Origin: Cristatella mucedo
Lineage: Eukaryota; Bryozoa; Phylactolaemata; Cristatellidae
Length of the DNA: 64,000 nt
Assembly: GCA_009760855.2 (NCBI GenBank)
Contig: WPIO01000045.1
Coordinates: 671,001-735,000, forward strand
Direction of reading: 5' to 3'
The notes under the pieces are model-generated. The model made no database searches. It saw nothing but the letters and a program-made list of their open reading frames with translations, and was not told the origin of the DNA. Below are positions 25,333 to 46,974 of the stretch, in pieces (within the stretch, counting starts at the first letter, position 1; each line of letters opens with the position of its first letter). The position numbers and the translations under genes were made by a program.

Positions 25333-26045
25333 CTGTCGGCATACCGGCGTGCATGGGTGCTGCACCTACAACTCGCTTGCCGCGATGCAAGGCTCAGGCG
25401 TCACCAGCCTATTTCTAGTTTTGTCCTGATGCAAAGGCGCATACCACGCTTGTAACAGCGAGTCGCTCGAGAGGAAGTGGCGGTGCCGAGTTCGAGCTTT
25501 GCGCTCGAGGCGTGTTTTTCGCTTCGGGAGCTCCGTATTGGGGGGGGGTGGGACAGGAGGAGCCTGCGGTGGTTCCGCAACGAAGGGCTCACGCGATGAC
25601 GCTAGATGCTCAATAAACTGGGAGCGACGCGATGATGCAATTTGATCCAGCGGTTAGTGGCTGACGGTCCAACGCGTCAGCCGGTGCGGCTGGGTGGGCG
25701 GTCTGCGTCGGCCACGCCGAGCCAATGCTGCCGAACGGCGTCAGCCGACCGCAGACGCTGGCGGATCGCTGGCAGACAATGCGGTCAGCTGAGGAGGCTC
25801 GCTTCAAACGCGCCCTGCCCTGAAACTGACCGCGTCCGCTGAGCTCGCATCCGGTTTCGTCTGGCTGAATGAACGCTAAGCTTGCCGCGATAGTCTCCGG
25901 AGCGACGGTCCCTCTAACGGCGCGCCATCTCGCGAGCAACCCGCTTACGGAGCCACAGCGGCTACGCAGCCACAGCGGCCGCTTCGTCAGCGGTCGCTGT
26001 GCCACTGCACGTGTCCGCCGCGGCAGTGCAGCCAGGCGAGCCGTA
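25333..26045. other. GC-rich unassigned sequence
   Basis: Runs such as AGCCACAGCGGC occur twice near 25951-25979. Open frames on both strands (25610-26092 minus, 25869-26222 plus) lack recognisable domains and partly overlap a SINE, so I treat them as chance. Confidence 0.35.
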
Positions 26046-26228
26046 ACGGCCCGCTGTGTTAGGCGGTTGCTTTTCACTCGCCTCGGTCTCAAGGTCGTGG
26101 GCTTAAATCCTGCAGTGCCCTATTCTTTATTGCCACTGCAAGCGGTGGCGATAGCCTTTAAGGTTCTTCCACCGCTGTGCAAAAAGAGGCTGTTAAATCA
26201 GCCGGTATTGGGAAGCGTCTGAAGTAGC
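26046..26228 (+). mobile_element. SINE family 2 copy
   Basis: A tRNA-like head (GTTAGGCGGTTGCTTTTCAC, then the B-box-like AAGGTCGTGGGCTTAAATCC) is followed by the body GCCACTGCAAGCGGTGGCGA, TAGCCTTTAAGGTTCTTCC and GCAAAAAGAGGCTGTTAAAT, ending near CAGCCGGTATTGGGAAGCG. It is the clearest plus-strand copy. Confidence 0.82.
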
Positions 26229-27606
26229 GGACGCCGGAAAGAGCGCTACGCTACCTATCCGACTCGTGCGGCGCAAAAAATCAGGTTGCAAGTTGAGTGG
26301 CTTTCGGCGATGAAGTTTGAAGTGGCTGCTAGAAGCTGCTCGATGACGTGCTTCCGCTAGCCGGTCGAGACGTCGGCGACTCTGCCCCTCGCCTACGACC
26401 GACCGCTTTCTCGCTGGCAATACTATCGGCGACGTGGACGACGGATGGAAGTGCGATGGCAATTTAACTAGTTACTCGTAGCGCTTCGCTTGAAAGCTCT
26501 ATTAACTAGACACTAGAATGAGAGACGGCGACAACGAAACCGAGATTCGCCGAGGACATAAGGAACGCTGACGTAGGGACGGGGCTAGCTTTGAATAATG
26601 AGCGACTGACAACCGCGGAACGAGCCTCACAAACTAGTCAAAACATTTCGCAGCAGTAGCAGCAATAATAATAATAATAACAATAACAACAATGATGGTG
26701 GTTATAGTGACGAAAGGGAATTCAATCTGTATCGATGGGCTTTTACAACTTCCCGGAAGAGAATCAATATCAAAGATTAGTGGGCATGCATGGTATCAAT
26801 GATGCAAAAGCGAATGACTTACCATGCTCACGCAAGCATGCTAAAACAAGCATAAAGGCAGTCAGTCCACCTGGTGAATAAGACATGAGGCATCGTATCG
26901 TGTCGTGAGCTGAATCGTGGGCAATCGTGTGCATGCCGAGCACAAGCCGAACAAAGCAGGCAAACTAGTTCACTGACGCAAAAGGAAATCTGAGCGGAAC
27001 AGACGCGTCCTGAGCCGATAAAGCTTAAAAGCTGAAGTGTCCTATTCGGTTGTGACCTGGTAGCTGGTAGCCGCCGAAGCTCTGGACTTCCGTTGCGTAC
27101 GAGCTGACAGCTCCGTCGCCAGCAGATTTCAATTTAGAGAGAGGGACGATGCGATGTGACTAAATCCTACTGAGCGAGCTGATGGCGGTGCGAGAGCACG
27201 TAAACATGATGTAGAGCGTTTGGCAGATTAGCAGAGCGCCATTAGTGGAGTAAGAGGACGAGGGAGGAGTGAGGGGATGAGAAGGAGCCTGGCCGGATGT
27301 AGGCGACTCAGTTGTTGGGCTGCTTAACGGCAGACAGCCAGGAGCTGACATGGCTGCAAGTCTGCTTTTGCTTTATTAGATCGAGTTCAGTGGTCAGGAT
27401 GCACCGGGTGTTTGATGAGATTTAATAATTAATCTGTTATTAGATGAAAAAGAAATTGTTAGCCCCGAGTGAGATGTCCGGTCAGCTTGCAGTGAGGCGA
27501 GGCAGTGAACATCACTTGCTCCCCCTGCAAGCGACCAGAAAGCCCAAGGCTGATGAGACCAGGGCTGCTCCTCCTCTGTTCTCTGCCAAAGAACGGCATG
27601 CTAGTA
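26229..27606. other. Unassigned sequence with a short (AAT)n run
   Basis: An AATAATAATAATAATAACA run lies at 26665-26692 and could be the tail of a decayed minus-strand LINE A, but the adjacent sequence no longer shows it. Nothing else is recognised. Confidence 0.35.
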
Positions 27607-28035
<429 letters not shown>

Positions 28036-28300
28036 AGATAACGTCATATATACTGACAACTCTCAACAAATGATACTATGGCTGTAAGCAAGTGTACTAG
28101 CAACAGTGACTGATTTCTCTTCCTTTATCGTGTGCTATACTGACATTACGGCCCCTACCGATTTGTAGTCGCAAGCAATGCAATTACGATCATAATTTCC
28201 ATTGCAGCAGAGGTGAGAAGTTAGTGTTCAAACGCTGGCTAACGAGGCTGTCTATATTGTTGTTTTCATCCGAGACTCAAAATTACCAGAAAACAACCCA

Positions 28301-28302
<2 letters not shown>
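28036..28302. other. Unassigned sequence
   Basis: Nothing recognised. Confidence 0.4.
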
Positions 28303-28388
<86 letters not shown>

Positions 28389-28431
28389 GCGCACACACAC
28401 ACACACATACACACACACACACATATATGTG

Positions 28432-28498
<67 letters not shown>
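28303..28498. repeat. (AC)n(AT)n compound microsatellite
   Basis: About 80 bases of AC, a variant zone with ACGCGC and ACATAC, then about 60 bases of AT to 28497. Confidence 0.98.
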
Positions 28499-28689
28499 TC
28501 ATGTTTAATAATACACCTGAGCTTTCATAACTCTCAGTTATGGCCTCATATTGTAATTCAGCACAGTTATGCAGAGTTTCTCAATAGGTCTTGATGTCAG
28601 TGTCCTTTTTTAAACTGCATTTCTAGAGGCCGATTCACTATGCACGGCGTTTTGAGGTCACCAAGCAGCTATTGAAGTAAAAGTGTTGT

Positions 28690-28852
28690 TAGCTGGTTTG
28701 GTCCAGCGGTTCAGGTGCTAGCCCCGACCAAGGTCCGGCTGAGGTCGTGGGCTCAAGCCCCTTGGCATGTGGGAAGCACCTAAATTAAGATTAGGTTCTC
28801 TTGGGCTGGGGCGCTATAAAAATGAATTGTATTTATATTTATTTTTATTCCC
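28690..28852 (+). mobile_element. SINE family 1 copy, best preserved
   Basis: The head GCTGGTTTGGTCCAGCGGTT (A-box region) and GAGGTCGTGGGCTCAAGCCC (B-box-like) is followed by GGGAAGCACCTAAATTAAGA and a 3' end TTCTCTTGGGCTGGGGCGCT ATAAAAATGAATT with TATTTATATTTATT. The 3' end closely resembles the LINE A end (GTTCTCT-GGGGCGCTTTATCAAGTG), as in SINEs that borrow LINE machinery. Confidence 0.87.
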
Positions 28853-29259
28853 AAAGTATTGTACTACCAAATGAACACCATCAATCTTGTAATGGTTGAG
28901 CACAGAACACACCAATCATCTCCTAAAAGTAACCCTCATTTGGAGAGAATCTGCACAAACCAAAATATTGAACGAGCTGCTTATGCTCTTAACCAGCTCA
29001 GCGTGACAATCGTTTTCTCGGCAATCTGTACGGCATTGATTCCCTACTTGCATCCCCATTGAAGTACTTTTTGAATGAGTACATGTGAACGTGTGTTATA
29101 ATGATGCAATACAAATGCTGCAGCTAAGCCATGACTGCTAATTTCACGGCGACAGTCTCGTCACTTCTTTAATGTCAGCGAACCATGCTTTTTATGTCGA
29201 AACCCAGTTGCCGAAGCACTTAGACATTAAATACGCAGCTTAATGGTCTGTGATTGAGA
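28853..29259. other. Unassigned 3' flank of the first PLAC8-type gene
   Basis: No gene or repeat is recognised. Confidence 0.4.
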
Positions 29260-29265
29260 TTTATT
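29260..29265 (-). terminator. Candidate polyadenylation signal (AATAAA) of PLAC8-like gene 1
   Basis: AATAAA on the minus strand about 200 bases after the stop codon. The paralogue has one at a similar distance. Position and motif only. Confidence 0.4.
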
Positions 29266-29465
29266 TTCTGGACGAACAACAGCTTTTTTGATCGACAGGA
29301 TTACAATTAAAATGAAGCAGAAGCAATTCGTTGAAATTAAAACAGCTCGACATCAAATGCCGAGTGTATGTTCCGGAGAAGGGGGTAAAATAGCAGGTGG
29401 CCGGAGCTCTTCATAGGTGACTTGCGAGCCAAATATAATCACAGACTGCAGCCTCTTAAATATCA

Positions 29466-35253
<5,788 letters not shown>

Positions 35254-36956
35254 TCTCAACAGGTCCTGATTGATTTTCCGTCTAAATAGGTTTAACCTAA
35301 AACAGGTATCTCAACAGTTGAAATGCTTAGAGTTACAGTACGTTGACAAAAGAAGCACTTCTTCGCCTAACATTTTCTAGTCGGTATCTTATTATTATAT
35401 CAGACCGCATGCTAATACATTATTTCTAAGACGGCCGAGTAGCTAGTCTGAAGGGACCGCGGTAATCGGCTGGAAAGGATGCGACAGTTGAGAGGTGAAT
35501 GGTGAATTGAGAGAGGTGAATAGCACGAAGATAGGTGCATCGCACCTCAGCTGCATTTGCTACTCCTGCCAACGAGGATTAATGGCCATATCTTTAGATC
35601 CTCGTCGATGTAGCAGGTTGCCAAGCTCAAATCAATTGTCTACAAAGGTCAGCAGGTCGTGGCCTTCTGAACGGATGAGGGTGCAATGAATTTCCCCAAT
35701 CTCTTCTAATTTAGCGAGAACTTACCGGAAATCGGCAGTCAAAAGCTCAAATTTCAAGTGACTTTTCTTTTTAGTGTGAACACCAAATTTCACATCAATT
35801 TGATCTTTTGTGTTATTGCGGAAATGGGCTAGGAACATTCTGGTGACTACTCCTCTCTGCAGGAAGTGACCTCAATCCGCAAGAAATAGCGACGCTCGAA
35901 GCACCAAATAAAGATCTTCGTGGCTCGAGCCTGCATTAGCTGCACCGACATTCACCAAATTCTTTCTGAACTGAGCCTCACTTGCCGATGCTCGAAAGAT
36001 TTATTAATCTTTACCACCCAGAGGTCACACAGTTTTTCTCTTGCTTTACGATATTTATAGATCATATGGATGCCCTCCTATTCTCACAAAAATGCTTCCG
36101 TACGAATGCATTTTATTGTACTTATGAGTGCTCAAATTTTGCATTTGTCAGTATGCACTTAACGATTTTTACCATAGCTTGCAGTGAGACATGAAGGATT
36201 GACAAGTGCACGACTCGAATCCAAGACCTGGGCAGTAAAACTTGAACACCATAGCCAAGTCCTAAGACTAAGGATCTATAATAGTATATTCCAGAGCTAG
36301 TGTGTATTCCTAGTGCATAGCGACATCCATAGCACGGAAAAACTGGTGCCGTACCCAAAGCACAGCTACTACCTCAAGTATTGGGCTACTTACTTCACTT
36401 ACACACAGACTAGTTATGTAACAACCACGTTAGAGAAATTAAATTCGAAATCCAGTGGTAGTCTCAATCACCATCATAATTCTAATGCTTCGGAATTCTC
36501 ACAATTAACTATTTTGATTCCGGTCCCGCTTTATCTAGAAAAGCAGAAAAGTGGAAGACATCGAGTTTAGCCAGCTCTATTGCAACACGCAAAAGGATTA
36601 TCAAGTACGTATTCTATAGTTCAAATCAGTCCGTCGGTCACTGGGCCGCCAAAAGCTAACAGAGTAAATGCACAAGGTATCAATAAAGCTTTTTTAGCTT
36701 ACGGCAGTAGAAAATAATATCCCATTGTATCTTTTAGCTCTCGCTGAATCGCAAAGCCGGACGATCAGAAGCGAACCAGTCGTGAGTGCTCGACAGATAG
36801 AGGCGACAATAGCTCGGCTATAGACTTTCGGATGCAACAAAGGATATGTTCTTGCAATCGGGCTGGGCTCTGTCTCCGTTTCTCTGTCCTTCTCTCTCTC
36901 TGACTGCGGTTCTTTGGGCATCAGAAAGTCTATCTGGATCAGAAAGTCTATCGCCG
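35254..36956. other. Upstream region of PLAC8-like gene 1, unassigned
   Basis: It should contain the promoter and 5' UTR, but no TATA box or other element can be placed with confidence. No other gene is recognised. Confidence 0.35.
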
Positions 36957-37108
36957 AGCTGGTTTAGTCCGGTGGTGAAGGTGCTCGCCCCGACCAAGAC
37001 CTGGCTGAGGTCGTGGGCTCGAGCTCCGAGGCTTATGTGAAGCACCTGAATTAAGATTAAGTTCTCTTAGGGTGCTATACAAATGAATTATTGTTATTAT
37101 TTTGATTT
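36957..37108 (+). mobile_element. SINE family 1 copy
   Basis: GAGCTGGTTTAGTCCGGTGG, CTCGCCCCGACCAAGACCTG, B-box-like GAGGTCGTGGGCTCGAGC, GTGAAGCACCTGAATTAAGA, and the tail GTGCTATACAAATGAATTAT with TTGTTATTATT. Confidence 0.87.
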
Positions 37109-40498
<3,390 letters not shown>

Positions 40499-41034
40499 GG
40501 AACCTCCGAAGTATTTGGCACCTCAAGTATCTGTACTTGGTCCAGTTCTATTCACGGCTTATACTCTCGCTTTTGCCGATGTGATTGCCAGGCACAATCT
40601 TGTCTTTCACTTCTGTGCAATTGACACTTAGTTGCCCCTTGGTTTGATTCCACCCAGCCCTCAAGCACGTCAAATTCTCTCAACTCCCATGCTACGTAAA
40701 TTTATGACATTCGCTCTTGAATGGCAGCACACTTTCTTAAATTGAATGAAGATAAAACCAATTTACTAGGTATGGAAAAACAAAGTGTGATTCAAAATTA
40801 TAAACTCAAACGCTTAAAATTGGCTCTACCGACTTATTACCTGTTGGATCTGCATAAAATCTAGGTGCCCTGTTCCAAAATGACCTTTCGTAGGAAGATC
40901 ACATCAGCTCAATAGTCAAGTCAGCCTACTTTCAGCTACGTAACGTTGCTAACATTTGGGCTAGTTTAAACAGAGATACCACATCTACTTTGGTCCGTGC
41001 ATTTGTGACATCCTGTCTTGACTTCTGCAACTCT
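40499..41034 (+). mobile_element. LINE family A RT, 5' part of a nested pair
   Basis: It starts in the block before the catalytic motif (TTTGGCACCTCAAGTATCTG) and runs through TATACTCTCGCTTTTGCCGA, the position of the YADD motif (here broken: TGTGCAATTGACACTTAG) and the LGALFQNDLS-like block, to CTTGACTTCTGCAACTC. The next base of the element is found at about 41263. Confidence 0.88.
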
Positions 41035-41262
41035 TGATGTGCTTATGCGTGCTGACACTGTGCATGCTGCCACTAACCACATTTGCATGCTGACCCTGTG
41101 CATGTCACCCCTAACCATATTATTCTTTTCGTTTGTTTTTCAAGCATGATTTTACTTACCATTCAATTGCATTTCACTTTGCATCAAATGTAAAGCGCTA
41201 GAGAGAGAGATTAAGTTCTCTGGGGGCGCTTTATCAAGTGAATTATTATTATTATTATTATA
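41035..41262 (+). mobile_element. LINE family A 3' end inserted into an older LINE A
   Basis: A truncated 3' UTR starts TTGATGTGCTTATGCGTGCT and ends GGGGGCGCTTTATCAAGTGA + TTATTATTATTATTAT. It divides the FCNS/LTGLPAYA coding block of the host copy. Confidence 0.9.
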
Positions 41263-41882
41263 GCTCACTCTTTCTGATCTACCAGCCTATGCATACAGGC
41301 GTTTGCAGCTTGTAAACAACTCTGCAGCTAGACTTGTCTATCGTGAGCGCCGGCGCCACATCGAACCACTTCCCGCCGATTTGCACTGGCTCCCAGTCAA
41401 GCAAGGCATCGACTTCGAGGTTCTATCACTTATTTTCAGGTACCTTTATTCTTTGGTTTCAGCCTACTTATCACATCTAATTCTCTACAAGGCTAGACAT
41501 CGTACCACTCACTTTTCGGAAACTAGTTGTTTACCTACACCTTGTACGAACCTCAGATCCTGTGGAGAGCGTGCCTTTGATTCGTATGCTCCCACAGCCT
41601 GGAACTCACCTCCGACTGACATCACGGCATCTCCTGACTTAACCACATTTAAAGGAAACTAAAATCGCATCTTTTATCACAGTATTTAGTGGGTCCACCC
41701 GATTCGTCCGTTATGGGCTTATGCAAGCTGACCCTGGGCATGCCATTCTTAAAAATGTTTGGCTCGTTGTCATCGAGCATACTACTACTTACCATTAAAT
41801 CGTGCTTCTTTTGCAGCAAGTTTAAAGAGCCTAGGAAGAGTTTCAGTCCTCCGAGATTACTACATCAAATGTAAAATTATTA
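41263..41882 (+). mobile_element. LINE family A RT and 3' UTR, 3' part of the nested pair
   Basis: Resumes with CTACCAGCCTATGCATACAG, then NSAARLVYRERRRHIEPL, LADLHWLPVKQGIDFEVL and SYAPTAWNSPPT-like sequence. It ends in a degraded 3' UTR (TTTAAAGAGCCTAGGAAGAG) near 41880. Confidence 0.87.
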
Positions 41883-42394
41883 AGTCTTGCCTCGCTTTAG
41901 GCTTTCAGTGCACTCGCAGAGAAAAATGGAGTGATGTCTTAATACCATTGCCAAACCGCAATGACTAAGACGTTGGTACTACTGGGTCGAATAAATACAG
42001 CTGGCAATAAGTAACTCGGAAGACTAGGCATGCAGGTCTATAACCGCTTGGCCAAGCAACTTCAGTAGCCGTCCAAGCATAAAATCGTCAAAGCATCAAA
42101 TGCTGCGTCGCTCAAAGTCTTGCACCACTGAGCCAAACCACTTCCACCTTGCTTGCTCCTGTCAGCCGTTACTTGCGACCGGGTCGGGTTTTCATAAGGC
42201 TGAGTGCTATGTTAGTCTCTCAGTTAAAAATTGCTTCAGGAATGGTTGTTTGCTCGTAACCCAGTTGGCTGACTAATGTTATCGGCGTCGTGTGGTTTGA
42301 ATCTAAGCTTTATTCCGTACTGGACACTGAGAACTTTGACGCCGGAAAGATCAATCGTGCATCGTGCCGTTGGAACCTTATGTCAGAGACCTTC
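41883..42394. other. Unassigned sequence
   Basis: Nothing recognised. Confidence 0.4.
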
Positions 42395-42542
42395 TCTAAT
42401 TTGGCCAGTGTTTAAGGTGCTCGTCCTGACCAAGGTCTGGCGAAGGTCGTGGGCTCAAGCCCCGAGGCATATGTGAAGTGTCTGAATAAAGATTAATTTC
42501 TCTTGGGGCGCTATACAAATCAATTATTATTATTTATGATTA
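42395..42542 (+). mobile_element. SINE family 1 copy
   Basis: GGTGCTCGTCCTGACCAAGG, GAAGGTCGTGGGCTCAAGCC, then ATGTGAAGTGTCTGAATAAA and TGGGGCGCTATACAAATCAA with TTATTATTATTT. Confidence 0.86.
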
Positions 42543-42864
42543 TTTGAAGCGACCTAAGTCGGATCGGATGGGCAAGCAAACACTTGAATACTCGCCTAAG
42601 ACATGCATGCTTCTCTACGAGCAATTAGCTTCAGGAGCGTTTGTTCGTATATCTATTCTTAACCCTTCAAAAGGCTGCTCACCACTGAAATGCAACGGAG
42701 CAGACCCGAATCGCAGTCCCGTTGCAGCGACCGTTCGGCACAGAGCGACTTCCAAGGTTTACTGGCCAAAATCAGTTTAGTTTTGATGACCTTAGTTCAA
42801 TGAATTTCTGGGTTTGGCGTGTAATCGCTGCATCCTCACTTAATGACGCATCTTAATGATAATT
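42543..42864. other. Unassigned sequence
   Basis: Nothing recognised between a SINE and a LINE A copy. Confidence 0.4.
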
Positions 42865-44456
42865 ATAATAATAATGCACTTGATAAAGCGCCCCTCAGAG
42901 AACTTAATCTCTCTCTAGGCGATTTACATTTGCTGCAAAGGGAGATGCAATTGAACGGTGAGTTATATCATGCTTGATAAACAAACAAAACTAATAACAT
43001 GGCTAGGGGTGACATGCACAGGGTCAGCATGCAAATGTGGTTAGTGGCAGCATGCACAGTGTCAGCATGCATAAGCACATCAAGGTCGAATTCCGGGGAG
43101 CCTCTTAATGCTGTTCTAAATTAGTCTGTTTTTAGGTTCTTTTTAAATGTGGTCAGGTCGGGGGATGTTCTGACGCAGGTCGGGAGGGAGTTCCAGGTTT
43201 TGGGAGCAAACGAAGTAAATGCACGGTCGCCAAAGGATTTGAGGTTTGTACGGGGTATTTGTTGACTGTTGGATTCCGAAAAGCGGGTGGTACGATGCTT
43301 GGCCTGATGGGGGGAGTATATCTGAGAGATAGGCTGGAGCCAAAGAATGAAGTGACCTAAAAGTCTGCGAGAAAATCTTGAAGTCAATCTGTTGCTTGAC
43401 TGATTGCCAGTGCAGGTCGGCGAGAAGTGGAGTAATGTGGCAACTGCCGCGCTTCCGACAGACAAGCCTAGCTGCAGAGTTTTGCACCATCTGCAATCGC
43501 CTGATCGCATATGCTGGTAGGCCAGTAAGCTGTGAGTCGCAAAAGTCGAGACGAGATGTCACGAATGCATGGACCAACTTGGACGTGGTATCTTTATCTA
43601 AACAAGCCCGAATTTTAGCAATGTTATGAAGCTGAAAATAGGCAGATTTGACTGTGGAGTTGATATGGTCGTCTAACGAGAGGTCGCTTTGGAATATGAC
43701 ACCTAGATTTGGAGCTGATTCGACAGGAGATATGCTGACAGAGCCAATTTCGAGCGTCAGCCTTTCCAATCTCTGAATCACACTGGGTTTATCCATAACT
43801 AGTAAGTTAGTTTTATCATCGTTTAGTATTAGAACATTTGCTGCCATCCATGTGCGGATGTCATCCATACATGCAGGAAGTGAGTTGAGAGAATTTGAGG
43901 TGCTCGAAGGCTGGGAGGGATCAAAGCAAAGGTATAACTGAGTGTCATCCCCATAGAAGTGAAAGCCTAGATTGTGCTTGGTAATCACATCAGCAAGAGG
44001 GAGAGTATAAACCGTGAAAAGAACCGGACGTAGCACGGAGCCCTAAGGTATTCCATATACATACAGACCTGTAATGCCCTCCTGGTGTCGACTGCACAGG
44101 AGCGAGGGAGGGGAGTCAGGGCTTACAGCAAGGTGGGGGCTCAAGGGGTTCCTAGGGAGATAAGTCCCATTAGCTGATCAGTGGAGGGGAACTCTTACCT
44201 CTATGAAGAGGGAAGGCCTAGGCACCCTGATCCTACGTAGTCATTTCAGAGGTACCTCAGATGATCTCTGTCCATTCACGTCAATACTCTGGAGTCTCCC
44301 ACTGAGATAGGACCTGAACCACTGCAGAGCAGTGCCAGTGGTGCCCAGGCGAGATGAGAGGATATTCAGGTTGCCGGCTGAGCTTGGGTGACTGCTGGCA
44401 CCCTGTCGGGATACGGCGGTCCTGCCGATCCTGCTGCAATTCACCTCGATCAACAC
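42865..44456 (-). mobile_element. LINE family A, long copy with a 186-base insertion
   Basis: The minus strand reads from LGTTGTALQWFRSYLSGRLQ-like sequence (44350-44260) and VNGQRSSEVPLK to a foreign segment (44243-44058). It then continues with TVYTLPLADVITKHNLGFHF, YGDDTQLYLCFDPSQPS, LVHAFVTSRLDFC and LAPAYLSDILPP, followed by the 3' UTR and an ATTATTATAATTATC-like tail at 42853-42873. The catalytic box is YGDD instead of YADD, a codon in the preceding PQG block is a stop, and an extra C near 43313 shifts the frame. It is therefore inactive. Confidence 0.92.
44058..44243 (-). mobile_element. Unidentified 186-base insertion in LINE A
   Basis: Comparison with the copy at 49,200 shows exactly this segment as extra, between TCTGAAA and TATGGAATACC. 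The insert begins TGACTACGTAGGATCAGG on the minus strand and ends CTGTATGTA. No ORF; family unknown. Confidence 0.7.
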
Positions 44457-44974
44457 CTCTAGGGTTTACGGGCCAATATTGTGTACTACCCCTACTGAGG
44501 GCCTGAGGGCCTTCGGGCCTTTGAGGACAAATGGGAGCCGGTCGTGGGTTTTGCAGTGGCCTAATGGCTACAAGCTGATTTATAGATTTCCAAATTCTCC
44601 TTCTTAATGTTAGTGGAAACAGTATATCAGAATTACCGGATGGTTGCTATTAAAGGCAGTCTAGCTGCTTGTGGCATTTGGCTCCCCATTAATTAAAGGA
44701 TGTGGCGAGAGCTTAGATCTGACAGCTCCTTTTCAGATGGCTGCCTTACCGAGCTGGCATTGCACAGTCGGGCGCCAGCTTGCTCAGTGACCTCACAGCG
44801 TCACATGGTGCTTCTCTGTTGTGTAAGGCTAAATTGCATTTCTACATCCTGTTCCAATCATCCTGACAGCCTGTCCCTCACTCGCCCGATGCAGCAGTTG
44901 TGACGTCCATTCTGACTTTTTGTTTGGATACAGTCTTGGTACAATCTTGCCTGCTTATGCAGCCGTTGTTCATT
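44457..44974. other. Unassigned sequence with a small GGGCC palindromic cluster
   Basis: GAGGGCCTGAGGGCCTTCGG with GGCCTTTGAGG near 44497-44525 can fold imperfectly. Nothing else is recognised. Confidence 0.35.
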
Positions 44975-45065
44975 ATAATAATAAAAAGAATTAATTCGGT
45001 ACAACGTTCTCAGAGAACTCCATCTTTTTCTAGGCACTTGACCTTGTTTTCAAAGGAAGCGCCGC
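44975..45065 (-). mobile_element. LINE A / SINE 1 tail remnant
   Basis: The reverse complement shows AAGTGCCTAGAAAAAGATGG, AGTTCTCTGAGAACGTTGTA and a TTATTATTATAATG tail. It is too short to assign to the LINE or the SINE. Confidence 0.65.
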
Positions 45066-45284
45066 GCTCAAATTATTAGACGCCGCTGCTTCGGCATTCG
45101 GGTTCGTGAAATGAGTTCTTCCGTGGGAAACACAAACTTCGCCAGAGAGCACGAAATTTCGTTTAGGGATAGAAACATTGTCTTTTTAACAGGGGACGTG
45201 GGGTGAACAAAAGACGGAAGGCATTAGCAGATTTGAATAACGCCATTACTCCACCGGTCGTCCTTTGTTAAGCCGCTAGAGCTA

Positions 45285-45800
45285 ATGATAATAATAATAA
45301 TAATATTGGACTTGATAAAGCGCCCTCAGAGAACTTAATCTCTTTCTAGGCGCTTTACATTTGCTGCAAAGTGATACGCAATAGAATAGTAAGTAAAATC
45401 ATGCTTGAAAAACAAACAAAATGAATAACATGGTTAGGGGTTACATGCACTGGGTCAGCATGCAAGTGTGGTTAGTGGCAGCATGAACAGTGTCAGCACG
45501 CATAAGCACATCGAGGACGAATCACAAGGACCCACTAAATGCTGTCCTAAATAGGTATGTTTTTAAGTTTCTTTTAAATGTGGTCAGGTCAGGGGATGTT
45601 CTGATGCAGGTCGGGAGGGAGTTCCAGGCTGTGGGAGCATACGAGCTAAATGCACGGTCTCCAAAGGATTTAAGGTTTGTACGAGGTATTTCTAGACTGT
45701 TGGATTCCGAAAAGCGAGTGGTACGATGCTTTGCCTGATGGGGTAGTATCTCTGAAAGATAGGCTGGAGCCATAGAATGAAGTGGAGACCTAAAAGCGGA
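45285..45800 (-). mobile_element. LINE family A 3' end, good copy
   Basis: Minus-strand coding part (MAPAYLSEILPHQAKHRTTR, RTNLKSFGDRAFSSYAPTAW, TSPDLTTFKRNLKTYLFRTA) with the proper frame at the LPHQ codons, followed by the complete 3' UTR and a TTATTATTATTATTATCATT tail near 45285-45303. Confidence 0.92.
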
Positions 45801-46974
45801 AACAGCTCAGATGAATGCTAGGATCGCCAGGTGATTTGCTAATATGAGTATAGGTAGATCATAAACTCTAACCAAAGAGAAAAAGCTGTATTTTTTAGGA
45901 GGGATTATGAAAAAGTTTTCCAGAAGGCCGTCGAGTTTGCTTATTTCACCTTAAAGAAACAGCAGTGAACTCCCGAAGACTGCCTACCGTAATGCTTTTC
46001 AGCCTTACACCCTTACATCTTGTGGCGAGATATACGAAAACTTTGAATCCCCACCCAGAGTGTGCCTAGCCATGATTGGCTCTACAAATCTCTTTAAAAG
46101 CATGCAAACTTGATTGCACGAGAGCCTGAGGTATGCTAAGAAGGCCTGCCACTCAAAAGCCCTTTTAAATCCCACGTAACAAGAAATCGTCGCTAGCACT
46201 CCAAAATGCTGATGCCTAACTAATAGGAACTCGGAAGTCCTCTAATACCTTTCTGGACCATGCGTATAATGAAACTCGCTGGCTAAACTTCCTCGCAGAT
46301 TGCTATGTCAGCTCGTAGGCTTTCGAAGCAAGGAAAATGCCCATCTGACCATATAGCAACCCTGACTACGTCAGCTACAAAGAAGTAAGGAAAAAACAGT
46401 TCCTCAAAGCCTTCGAAATGTATCCCATGCGTGCTTTTTTATTGGTGACATTGCGATTGTTGTCAATGATTTATTATAATTTAATTTAATTAAATTTAAT
46501 TTTAATAATTCTTTTTTAGGGCTTTCTGAATAGCACAACTGCCCTATCTTGGGGAAAAAATACAATATTTGTTATTACGTTTAAGACTTGCATCATTCTT
46601 ATTTTGGCCTAAGCCAAGAAAACACTTTTTTAATCCTCTAAATAAATAATCAATCCCTAAAAGTATATAAATTGTTTTTTGTCGAGAATAACCTAGCTTC
46701 ATAGCTTCATAACTTCCTAACTTCCAAAGAAGAATCAATTAGATTTTAAAAATTCTGTAGAAAAAAGGAGATAGCCTTTACTAGAGTTAAAACTCGTAAT
46801 CCTGCAATAATCTCAATTACAAAAGCTTGGATTTTTAATTCTGTATTGGAATATCGGATTTTTCAATAATGTTTCAAGTGTGTCAGCATTCAGAAGGCAT
46901 TTATAAACTCAGCTTGAATTCCAAAGTCCAGGAAAAATTATGCTTTGTCTTCATACTTCACTATTCGTTCAAGC
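45801..46974. other. Unassigned AT-rich sequence
   Basis: Contains a TTTAATTTAATTAAATTTAA run near 46480-46505. No gene. Confidence 0.4.

Noticed and set aside
25610-26092. 160-codon minus-strand frame
   Set aside because: Overlaps a SINE head and is driven by GC-rich sequence; no domain.
28692-28770. True tRNA gene
   Set aside because: The head resembles a tRNA but the acceptor arms do not pair and it continues into a SINE body and tail; seven dispersed copies.
43378-43629. Open frames antisense to LINE A (also 49632-49898)
   Set aside because: They mirror the RT coding sequence and recur only because the LINE recurs.
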